Assembly: GCF_030504985.1 (NCBI RefSeq)
Contig: NZ_JASERU010000002.1
Location: 1-64,000 of the forward strand
From: Fulvimonas sp. R45
Lineage (GTDB): Bacteria; Pseudomonadota; Gammaproteobacteria; Xanthomonadales; Rhodanobacteraceae
Direction of reading: 5' to 3'
DNA: 64,000 nucleotides
Part shown: positions 55,637 through 62,354 of the stretch, piece after piece
Layout: every line of letters starts with the position of its first letter
How positions within the stretch are numbered: position 1 is the first letter of the stretch
Notes under the pieces: model-generated
Told to the model about the DNA's origin: nothing
Databases searched by the model: none
Seen by the model: the letters and a program-made list of their open reading frames with translations, nothing else
Position numbers and translations under genes: made by a program

Positions 55637-56089
55637 ATGTCACGCCTGCGCCTGTGTACCGGTCTTGCCCTGGCCGGCCTGCTGGCCGCCTGTTCCAGCG
55701 TGCCCTACGCGCAGCGCCAGCAACAGCGGCGCGCGGCCTACGAGGCCGCGGCCGGCGCGCCGGTGCGCAGCTTCCGCTTCTTCGCGCCGATCTGGTCGTG
55801 GGAGCCGTTGGGCGAGACCGAGCTGGCGGTCTACACCCGGCCGAACCAGGCCTGGCTGCTCGACCTGGGCGGTTGCCAGCAACTGGAATTCGCCAACGCG
55901 ATCGGCCTTACCTCGAACCTCGGCGAGGTGTCGATCAACTTCGACAAGGTGCTCACCGGGCGCGGCAACGTTCCGTGCACGATCAGCCGCATCCGCCCGG
56001 TGGACGTGGCGAAGCTGAAGATCGAGCAGGCGAAGCAGCGCGAGGTCGACAGCGAGCCGCGTGCCGCGCCCGCAACAGGCGCTCAGTAA
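55637..56089 (+). CDS. DUF6491-type lipoprotein
   Basis: A 150-residue lipoprotein (lipobox LAAC, Cys19). The core VRSFRFFAPIWSWEPLGETELAVYTRPNQAWLLDL and VPCTISRIRPVDV is characteristic of a small xanthomonad envelope family (DUF6491) of unknown function. Two cysteines (GGCQQ and VPCTI) may pair. Start ATG 55637 with GGGAG upstream. It is convergent with the ferritin-like gene, and the last 7 bases of the two genes overlap. Confidence 0.8.
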   Translation: MSRLRLCTGLALAGLLAACSSVPYAQRQQQRRAAYEAAAGAPVRSFRFFAPIWSWEPLGETELAVYTRPNQAWLLDLGGCQQLEFANAIGLTSNLGEVSINFDKVLTGRGNVPCTISRIRPVDVAKLKIEQAKQREVDSEPRAAPATGAQ

Positions 56090-56895
56090 CCCGGCAGCAG
56101 CCGGTGGCCATAGCGGACCAGCGGCTTCTCCAGCAGGCTCTGCAGCCGCGGCGGCAGATCCAGTGGCTTGAGCAGCATGCGTGCGGTGGTGCCGGCGGCG
56201 AGGTGCGGGCGCAGGCGCGCATGCACGCGCGCGGCGGCCTGGGCGAACGCGGTGTCGTCGCGCCGGTCCGGATGGCATTGCCCGAACACGTGGCGCAGCG
56301 CGGCCTCGTGCGCGGGCACGCGGCCGGCGCGGGCCTGCGCCAGCAACGCGCGCAGCAGCGGGCGGCGGCCCAGCCCCTCCTGCTCGCGGCAGATCCGCAA
56401 CTGCTGGCAGAAGCGGTTGAAGTGACGCACCTCGTCGCGTTTCAGGCAGCCGGCCAGCTGGCGCAGCACCGGCTCGCCGGCGGCTTCGCCCAGCGCGCGG
56501 TAGTGGCTGGCGGCGCCGGCGGCGGCCACGCAGCGCGCGGCCAGTGCCAGGCTGCGTTCGAGCGGAGCGGTGGACACGGGCGCCTGGGCGTCCAGCCAGG
56601 CGCGGAAGCCGGCCTGCCAGTCGAACTCGGGCCAGACGTGGCGCACGTAGGCGGCCAGCGCGTGGCCGTGCTGCCACTTCTCCGGCTGCCAGCACTGGCG
56701 CAGCCAGGCCTGCCATTCGCGGTCGCCGGCGAAGGCTTCGACCAGGTCGTGCATGCGCGGCTGCGCGGCGCTCTCGGCGAAGGAGGCGGCGCACAGCAGC
56801 AGGAACAGGTCCTCGTCGTGGCGGATGCGGGCCACCTCGACGCGGGAGAAATCCAGGTTGTCCAGCGTCCAGGGCTGGGCGTCGATGGGATCCAC
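56083..56895 (-). CDS. Ferritin-like protein of acyl-ACP desaturase type
   Basis: A 270-residue, mostly helical protein. Two motifs align with the di-iron signatures of stearoyl-ACP desaturase: EKWQHG (72-77) with EENRHG, and KRDEVRHF (152-159) with DEKRHE. In the first, the metal-binding second Glu is Lys73; in the second, Glu155 and His158 are kept. Glu41 could be the first ligand. The iron site therefore looks incomplete by the canonical pattern, so it may be a non-desaturase oxygenase, an iron-storage-like fold, or non-catalytic. No signal peptide. Start ATG 56895. Function unknown. Confidence 0.65.
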   Translation of the reverse strand: MDPIDAQPWTLDNLDFSRVEVARIRHDEDLFLLLCAASFAESAAQPRMHDLVEAFAGDREWQAWLRQCWQPEKWQHGHALAAYVRHVWPEFDWQAGFRAWLDAQAPVSTAPLERSLALAARCVAAAGAASHYRALGEAAGEPVLRQLAGCLKRDEVRHFNRFCQQLRICREQEGLGRRPLLRALLAQARAGRVPAHEAALRHVFGQCHPDRRDDTAFAQAAARVHARLRPHLAAGTTARMLLKPLDLPPRLQSLLEKPLVRYGHRLLPGY

Positions 56896-57008
56896 GGGCT
56901 TTCCTGTCGGGGCCGGCGCGGCTGTGCGGCCAGGCGGCGGGGAAGCCCCAGCATACGGCCCGCGCCGCGGCGCGGATTAACGCGAACCGACTTGCGTGGC
57001 CGCCCCGT

Positions 57009-57422
57009 TCAGCGCACCACCGTCACCGGCACGTGGGCGCGCGCCAGCACGTCGCCGGAAACCGAGCCCAGCAGCCAGCGCGCCAGCGCGCCGCGCGCGG
57101 TGTGGCCGATCACGATGTGGTCGATGTCGTGCTGCTGCACCTGGCTCAGCAGCACGTCGCCGGGGCTGCCGTGGGTAACCTCGATGTCCACCCGCGAGGC
57201 GGCGTCCGGCTCGATCGTCTTCAGCTCGTCGAGCAGGTCCTGGGCACGCTGGGTGCCGTTGTCGGTCATCATCAGCGCGCAGGTGTCGCCGCCCTCGGCC
57301 ACCTGCAGCACCGAGACCACGCGCACGCGGCCGTCGCACGCGCGCGCCAGCGCCATCGCGAAGCGGAACGCCTGTTGCGAGGATTCGGAGCCGTCGTAGC
57401 CGACCAGTGAGTGCTTGAGCAT
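57009..57422 (-). CDS. Universal stress protein (UspA family)
   Basis: A 137-residue single USP domain. MLKHSLVGYDGSESSQQAFRFA is a typical start and HIVIGHTARGALARWLLGS the nucleotide-loop region. In ATP-binding members this loop reads GxxG(9x)GS; here the second Gly is Ala (GHTA), so ATP binding may be weak. Start ATG 57422 with GGAGGA upstream. Divergent from a secreted protein gene 220 bases away. Role in stress survival is by family knowledge only. Confidence 0.85.
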   Translation of the reverse strand: MLKHSLVGYDGSESSQQAFRFAMALARACDGRVRVVSVLQVAEGGDTCALMMTDNGTQRAQDLLDELKTIEPDAASRVDIEVTHGSPGDVLLSQVQQHDIDHIVIGHTARGALARWLLGSVSGDVLARAHVPVTVVR

Positions 57423-57642
57423 GTGTCCTCCGTGCTGGCGCGGTGACGCCGGTTTCACGCGCAGTCTGCGCGCGGCCCCGTTAGTGAAACATCAAGCGCC
57501 GCACGCGACCAGCGCCTGCACGCGGCCGTCACGTTGGCGCGCCGGTGCTGAACGGCCACGGTGGCCCTTGTCCGTCCGTTCACTTCGGCCGCCGGAGACT
57601 GGAGGCCTTGGCGGCGATTCCGCCCAACGCAAGGAGAACCCG

Positions 57643-58104
57643 ATGAGCAAGCGTACTCTTGGACTGACGGCTGCCCTGCTGCTGTGCGCGGGCGCGATGG
57701 CGACGCTGCCGGCGACCCCCGTCCGGGCCGCCGAGGCGGCCAACGTGAAGTGCCACCTGAAGTTCAGCCTGTCCGGCTGGTCGATCCTCTACAAGCATGC
57801 GGAAGGCCAGGGCGTGGTCACCTGCGACAACGGCCAGCAGGCGCCGGTGAAGATCTCGGTGGTCGGCGGCGGCCTCACCGCGGGCAAGTTCCGCATCGAC
57901 CACGGCACCGGCGACATCACCCACGTGCGCGGCATCGACGACGTGTTCGGCGACTATGCCCAGGCCGGCGCCGAGGCCGGCGTGGTGAAGAGCGGCACCG
58001 CGCAGGTGCTGACCAAGGGCACCACCTCGCTGGCCCTGGCCGGCCATGGCGAGGGCATCAACCTGGGCGTCTCGGTGGGCAAGTTCACCATCAGCCGCCG
58101 CTGA
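57643..58104 (+). CDS. Secreted protein of unknown function
   Basis: A 153-residue exported protein. A Sec signal peptide (about 1-30, PVRAAEA) is followed by a beta-rich domain with two cysteines (KCHLKF, VTCDNG) and many glycines (VVGGGLTAGKF, AGAEAG, ALAGHGEG). It seems a single-domain periplasmic or surface protein; I do not recognise the family. Start ATG 57643 with AAGGAGAA upstream. A long GC-rich hairpin follows the stop (58129-58155). Confidence 0.78.
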   Translation: MSKRTLGLTAALLLCAGAMATLPATPVRAAEAANVKCHLKFSLSGWSILYKHAEGQGVVTCDNGQQAPVKISVVGGGLTAGKFRIDHGTGDITHVRGIDDVFGDYAQAGAEAGVVKSGTAQVLTKGTTSLALAGHGEGINLGVSVGKFTISRR

Positions 58105-58128
58105 TTCCCGCACGGCATCGGCCTGACC

Positions 58129-58155
58129 GGAGGGCGCCCGGCATGGGCGCCCTCC
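58129..58155. terminator. Long perfect hairpin, possible terminator or attenuator
   Basis: GGAGGGCGCCC-GGCAT-GGGCGCCCTCC, a perfect 11-bp stem 24 bases past the secreted-protein stop. No T-run follows, so termination is uncertain. Confidence 0.45.
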
Positions 58156-58204
58156 GCATGTGACGGCGTACACTGGCGGTTTACCCTTTCCAGGAGAACC
58201 CCGG

Positions 58205-58240
58205 ATGCGCCTGGCGACACTGAAGAAGGCGGCCACCTGA
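58205..58240 (+). CDS. Eleven-residue upstream reading frame (possible leader peptide)
   Basis: MRLATLKKAAT, with a good Shine-Dalgarno (CCAGGAGAA, 58190-58198). Its stop TGA at 58238-58240 shares its last base with the ATG of the next gene (TGATG). The next gene has no Shine-Dalgarno of its own, so it may depend on translation of this frame. It could also be a remnant of an older start. Confidence 0.5.
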   Translation: MRLATLKKAAT

Positions 58241-58791
58241 TGCCGCTCACCTCGCGCGGGGACGCCCGTTCCCCTGGCTTCACCGTGTGGCGCATGGCGC
58301 TGTGGCTGCTCCTGCTGCTGGCCGCGTTCGGCTGCCTGCAGTACGTGCACCACGCGCAGCAGGTGTGGACGCTGCTGCACGGGCTGGCGCCCGGCGACGC
58401 GCGCATCGCGTCCCTGCGCGGGCAACTGGCCTGGGACGCCGCCTACCTGCTGGCCGCGTTCGCGCTGATCGTGCTGTGCGTCGGCGGCATCCTGCAGCAG
58501 GCCTGGTCGCTGCGACCGCTGCAGGTGGCGGCGGTGGTGCTGGCGGCATGGTCGGCGTTGAGCGGGCTGTGGCTGTTCCAGCAGTGGCATGCGTTCGTGC
58601 GGTCCGCCGGCGACATGGCCGCCGCGCAGGGGCCGCAGGCCACCGTCGCGCTGCAGGTCCTGCTCGACCCCATGCGGCGCAGCTATCACATGGGCCTGGC
58701 GCTGAAGGCCGCCGCGGTGCCGCTGCTGCTGTGGCTGGCCTGGCGGCTGGGCCGGCCGCAGGTGCGCGCGCAGTTCCACCGGCGGCGCTGA
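58240..58791 (+). CDS. Four-helix inner-membrane protein (DUF2975-like), unknown function
   Basis: A 183-residue membrane protein with four predicted helices (about 17-36, 63-87, 92-112, 150-170). The pattern of helices and the ending (LLLWLAWRLGRP) recall DUF2975 membrane proteins, but the match is loose. Start ATG 58240, which overlaps the stop of an 11-residue upstream frame. It precedes a DUF2884 gene on the same strand. Confidence 0.62.
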   Translation: MPLTSRGDARSPGFTVWRMALWLLLLLAAFGCLQYVHHAQQVWTLLHGLAPGDARIASLRGQLAWDAAYLLAAFALIVLCVGGILQQAWSLRPLQVAAVVLAAWSALSGLWLFQQWHAFVRSAGDMAAAQGPQATVALQVLLDPMRRSYHMGLALKAAAVPLLLWLAWRLGRPQVRAQFHRRR

Positions 58792-58893
58792 ACGGTGTTA
58801 CCGCGTACCCGCTGGACGGCTGAAGCGGCATTCAGCCCGGGTTGGCGCGGCGGCGGGTACCCATGGGCGATGCCGTCCACGTGGAATCCACCG

Positions 58894-59646
58894 ATGCACC
58901 CGTTCCGCACCCTGCTGCTGTCGTTGCCGTTGCTGGCCGCCTGGCCGCTGCAGGCGCAGGACCTGGCCGCCACCTGCCACGCCACCAGCAGCTACGACCT
59001 CACCGTGGAACCGGACAGCCTGCTGTTCGACCGCGCCAACCCGGCGCCGCGGCGGGTGTTGATGCAGGGCGCCGCATTGCGCGTGGATGGCCGGGCGGTG
59101 GCGCTGAACGACGAGGCGCAGGACCGGCTGACGCTGTTCGAACGCGACCTGCGCGCGCTGCTGCCGCGGGTGAAGGCGGTGGCCGACCGCGGCGTGGACA
59201 TGGCGGTGGCGGCGGTCCAGGCCGAGGCCGCCGGGCTGGACCTGGGCGCGGACACCCGCGCCGAGCTGGATCGCCGGCTGGCCGCGCACGCGGCCGAACT
59301 GAAGCGGCGCATCGCCGCCAGCCGCAGTACCCACGACTGGCACGGCACCGCCGCCGAGCAATACGCGCAGGGCATCGCCACCGACCTGATGCCGCTGGTC
59401 GCCGCCGACCTCGGCCAGCAGGCCCTGGCGGCGGCGATGAGTGGCGACCTGCAGACGGCCGCCGCGCTGCGCGAGCGCGCCAGTGCGCTGGCCACCGACT
59501 GGCCCGCGCGGCTGCAGGCGCGGATGCAGGGCCTGCGCCCGCAGGTCCAGGCCTTGTGCCCGGACATCCAGCGGCTCGCCGAACTGCAGCAGGGCCTGCG
59601 CGACGGCGCCGGCCGGCCGCTGGAGCTGCTGCAGGCCCGGCCGTGA
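58894..59646 (+). CDS. DUF2884 (YggN-like) periplasmic protein, copy 1
   Basis: A 250-residue exported protein. A Sec signal peptide (PLQAQD) is followed by a beta-rich part (CHATSSYDLTVEPDSLLFDRA, VDGRAVALNDEAQDRLTLFERDLRALLP) and a long helical part ending ALCPDIQRLAELQQGL. This arrangement matches the DUF2884 family (E. coli YggN), of unknown role, found in the periplasm. Start ATG 58894 (MHPFRTLLLS); an ATG at 58870 is possible. A paralogue lies at 61280. Confidence 0.8.
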   Translation: MHPFRTLLLSLPLLAAWPLQAQDLAATCHATSSYDLTVEPDSLLFDRANPAPRRVLMQGAALRVDGRAVALNDEAQDRLTLFERDLRALLPRVKAVADRGVDMAVAAVQAEAAGLDLGADTRAELDRRLAAHAAELKRRIAASRSTHDWHGTAAEQYAQGIATDLMPLVAADLGQQALAAAMSGDLQTAAALRERASALATDWPARLQARMQGLRPQVQALCPDIQRLAELQQGLRDGAGRPLELLQARP

Positions 59647-59748
59647 CGGCTTCTTGAACGCCTGTCGAACCGACGCAGCGGATTAATCCTGCGCTAAGTG
59701 GCCGGGCGCGAAGATGGCCACCGGTTCCACAGGACAGGAGGCGGCCCC

Positions 59749-60177
59749 GTGTCGCCCGCTTCGCGACATCTCTGGCGTGCATTGATCCGCCGCAGCCTGC
59801 AGCTGCGCGCGGCGTACCTGCGCGCGGCCGTCGCGGTGGACGAACCGGGCCTGCGCAGCGTGCTGGCCGAGAACGCCCAGATGCTCGACCAGCTGATCAC
59901 CGAATGGCGCGCGCAGTGCCGTGAACCGGCGCCGCGACCGCGCTGGCTCGAGGCCGTGCGGCGCCGCGTCGACGCCTGGCGCTGGCGCGCGATGCCGCGC
60001 AGCGACGTGTTGTGGATCCGCCTGCTGGCGCGCGACGAGGCCGCGCTGCTGCATACCTTCGAACTGGCCCTGGCCGCCGCCTCCGGCGACCTGGTGCCGC
60101 TGCTGTACCGGCAGCGCTCCCGGCTCGACGCCATCCACCGCGACATGCGCAGCCTGGCGCAGGCGGTCGGGCATTGA
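59749..60177 (+). CDS. Small helical protein, unknown function
   Basis: A 142-residue protein. GTG start at 59749 with AGGAGG seven bases upstream. It is Arg-rich and almost wholly helical (WRALIRRSLQLRAAYLRAAVAVDEPGLRSVLAENAQMLDQL...), suggesting a four-helix bundle. No signal peptide or catalytic motif is visible, and I do not recognise the family. Its stop overlaps the TTG start of the DUF924 gene (TTGA), so the two are translated together. Confidence 0.7.
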   Translation: MSPASRHLWRALIRRSLQLRAAYLRAAVAVDEPGLRSVLAENAQMLDQLITEWRAQCREPAPRPRWLEAVRRRVDAWRWRAMPRSDVLWIRLLARDEAALLHTFELALAAASGDLVPLLYRQRSRLDAIHRDMRSLAQAVGH

Positions 60178-60767
60178 GCGACGCGGCGGCCGCCGACCCG
60201 CGCGCCGCCGCGGTGCTGGCGTTCTGGTTCGCGCCCGAAAACGCCGCGCACTGGTTCGACGGCGACGTCGCCTTCGACGAGCGCATCCGCACGCTGTTCG
60301 CCGCCGATGCGGCGGCCGCGGCGGCGGGCCGTTTCGACAGTTGGGCCGCGCGGCCGGCCGACTGGCTGGCGCTGCTGATCCTGCTCGACCAGTTCCCGCG
60401 CAACCTTTACCGCGGCGATGCGCGCGCCTGGGCGCAGGACGCGGGCGCGCAACGCATCGCGTTGTCGGGCATCGCGGAAGGTCACGACGGCCGCCTGCCC
60501 GTGCCGTGGCGGGTGTTCGCCTACCTGCCGCTGGAGCATGCCGAGGACATCGCCTTGCAGCGCCGTTCCGTGGCGCTGTTCGAGGCGCTTTGCGCGCAGG
60601 CGCCGCCGGAATGGCGCAGCCCATGCGGGAATTTCCTGGACTATGCTCGGCGGCATTGCGAGGTGATCGCGCGCTTTGGCCGCTTTCCGCACCGCAATGC
60701 CGTGCTCGGCCGCGCCGGCACGGCGGAGGAACGGGCGTACCTGGCGCAGCCGGGCGCCGGGTTCTGA
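60174..60767 (+). CDS. DUF924 family protein
   Basis: A 197-residue cytosolic protein. VLAFWFAPENAAHWF, LILLDQFPRNLYRGDARAW, VFAYLPLEHAEDIALQ and a late HCEVIARFGRFPHRNAVLGR are hallmark segments of DUF924, a TPR-like fold of unknown function widespread in proteobacteria. The start is TTG at 60174, because it gives the family length and couples it to the preceding gene; no other start fits as well. Confidence 0.85.
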   Translation: MSDAAAADPRAAAVLAFWFAPENAAHWFDGDVAFDERIRTLFAADAAAAAAGRFDSWAARPADWLALLILLDQFPRNLYRGDARAWAQDAGAQRIALSGIAEGHDGRLPVPWRVFAYLPLEHAEDIALQRRSVALFEALCAQAPPEWRSPCGNFLDYARRHCEVIARFGRFPHRNAVLGRAGTAEERAYLAQPGAGF

Positions 60768-60814
60768 TCGCCGCCCCCGCGGAGCGGGCGGCCTGTCGTG
60801 ACAAGGAGCATGTC

Positions 60815-61123
60815 GTGCGCAAGCGTTTCGTGGTGTTCGTGTGGCTGGGGCTGGCCTGGGCGGCCGGTGCGTGGGCGGGCGACAGCCTGCGCGTGGGCAA
60901 CCAGCTGTTGATGGTGGGCGACAGCGCCACCCACGTGCGGGAGCTGCTGGGCAAGCCGTCGTACCGGAGCGGGCGCGGCAGCCACACGCGGCGACGCCAT
61001 CGCGCCGGGGGCGTGCACAACGGCGACGGCGGCGAACGCTGGCAATACCGCCGCGATGGCCACGTCATCGTGGTGACCATCGTGGATGGCGTGGTGGCCG
61101 ACATCGACGAACGCACCCGTTGA
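60815..61123 (+). CDS. DUF2845-like small exported protein
   Basis: A 102-residue protein. GTG start at 60815 with AAGGAG six bases upstream. A Sec signal peptide (about 1-22, AAGAWAGDS) is followed by RVGNQLLMVGDSATHVRELLGKPSYRS, a domain seen in DUF2845 and SmpA/OmlA-like proteins (beta-alpha, lipoprotein-assembly fold), and ends in VVTIVDGVVADIDE. It is not a lipoprotein as no lipobox is visible. Function unknown. Confidence 0.7.
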   Translation: MRKRFVVFVWLGLAWAAGAWAGDSLRVGNQLLMVGDSATHVRELLGKPSYRSGRGSHTRRRHRAGGVHNGDGGERWQYRRDGHVIVVTIVDGVVADIDERTR

Positions 61124-61279
61124 GTACCGTGCCGTTGGTCCTGCCCCTGCGGGGTGACTGATGGCAGGGCATGACCGCTGGCCCATGCCGTCGCGGCGGC
61201 GCGGTTAAACCATGTGCGCATGACGCGGCATCCAAGCCGGGTCCGGACGATACCCGTCCGTGCTTACGGGAGAGAGCAC

Positions 61280-62077
61280 ATGCGCAAACGATGGATGGCG
61301 GTGGCGGTCGGCCTTGGCCTGGCCGTGGCGACGCAGGCCCCGGCCCGCGATATCCATGTCGAGGGCGACCAGTGCGGCTACAACAGCCGCTATGCCGTGC
61401 AGGTGGCGCCGGGCGGCATCGATTTCAGCAACCCGCAGGCGCATCCGGCCCACGTGTTCATGCACGACGGCCAGTTGCGCGTGGACGGCCATCCGCTGGC
61501 GGTATCCGCCGCCGACGCCGCGCGCCTGCGCGACTACGAGGCCGGCATGCGCGGCGTGCTGCCGGAAATGGCCGGCATCGCGCAGGAAGCGATCGGCGTC
61601 GCCTTCGACGCGCTGTCCACCGTGGCCGCCACCCTCGGCGGCAGCCAGCACCACCGCGACGCGCTAGTCCGCGAGCTCAACGACGCGCGTCGCACCGCGC
61701 TGGTCGGCCTCGACGCGCACGTCAGTGCGCAGCACTGGGACGAGCAGGGCTTCGAGGACGCCATCGAACAACCGGTGACCGAGGCCGCCAACGACCTGGC
61801 CAGCGCACTCACCCGCCACGTGCTGTGGGCGGTGCTGACCGGCCGCGGCGCCGACGTCGAGGCGCGCGCCGACGCGATCGACGCGTCCGTCGACAAGGCG
61901 GTGGACCAGCGCTCGGAGAAGCTCGAGGCGCGCGCGAAGCTGATCTGCCCGCGCCTGGCGGCGCTGCAGCGGCTGCAGCGGCAATTCGACTTCCGCCTGG
62001 CGGACGGCTCGGCGCTGCAACTGATCACCACGAACAAGGAAAGTGAGCCCAAGGCGAGTGCAGTCGCCGCACGCTGA
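61280..62077 (+). CDS. DUF2884 (YggN-like) periplasmic protein, copy 2
   Basis: A 265-residue exported protein. Sec signal peptide (about 1-23, ATQAPARD), then DQCGYNSRYAVQVAPGGIDFSN, VDGHPLAVSAADAARLRDYEAGMRGVLPEM and a helical part ending ICPRLAALQRLQRQFDFRLADGSAL. The order of elements (Cys near the mature N-terminus, VDG strand, late Cys-Pro) parallels the protein at 58894, so they are paralogues. Start ATG 61280 with GGGAGAGA upstream. Function unknown; the family is periplasmic. Confidence 0.82.
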   Translation: MRKRWMAVAVGLGLAVATQAPARDIHVEGDQCGYNSRYAVQVAPGGIDFSNPQAHPAHVFMHDGQLRVDGHPLAVSAADAARLRDYEAGMRGVLPEMAGIAQEAIGVAFDALSTVAATLGGSQHHRDALVRELNDARRTALVGLDAHVSAQHWDEQGFEDAIEQPVTEAANDLASALTRHVLWAVLTGRGADVEARADAIDASVDKAVDQRSEKLEARAKLICPRLAALQRLQRQFDFRLADGSALQLITTNKESEPKASAVAAR

Positions 62078-62354
62078 ACAGCGTGTTCCCCAAGCCGTGC
62101 GACGCCCCCCGCGCACGGGACAGTCGCCGCGTCGAGGCGCGTGCCCCGGCGCGGTTCTTTTTGGGTCTGCCTGGCACGGCGCGGAGCTTGCCGGCATGGG
62201 CGTAAACAAAGCCTTCGCAATCATGTACGCAGGACAAACGGGCAGGACACGTTCCTGCGCCGATCCGCGATAGCATGCGACGGCCAGCAGGGCAGCTAGG
62301 CGTGCCACCTGGTGCCGGAAGGGGACGGCAGCTCCATGTTCATGGAGGTCTCCC

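Noticed and set aside
62129-62172. Terminator after the second DUF2884 gene
   Set aside because: A T-rich run (GTTCTTTTT) is present, but the preceding GC-rich bases form only a short, imperfect stem, so it is not called.
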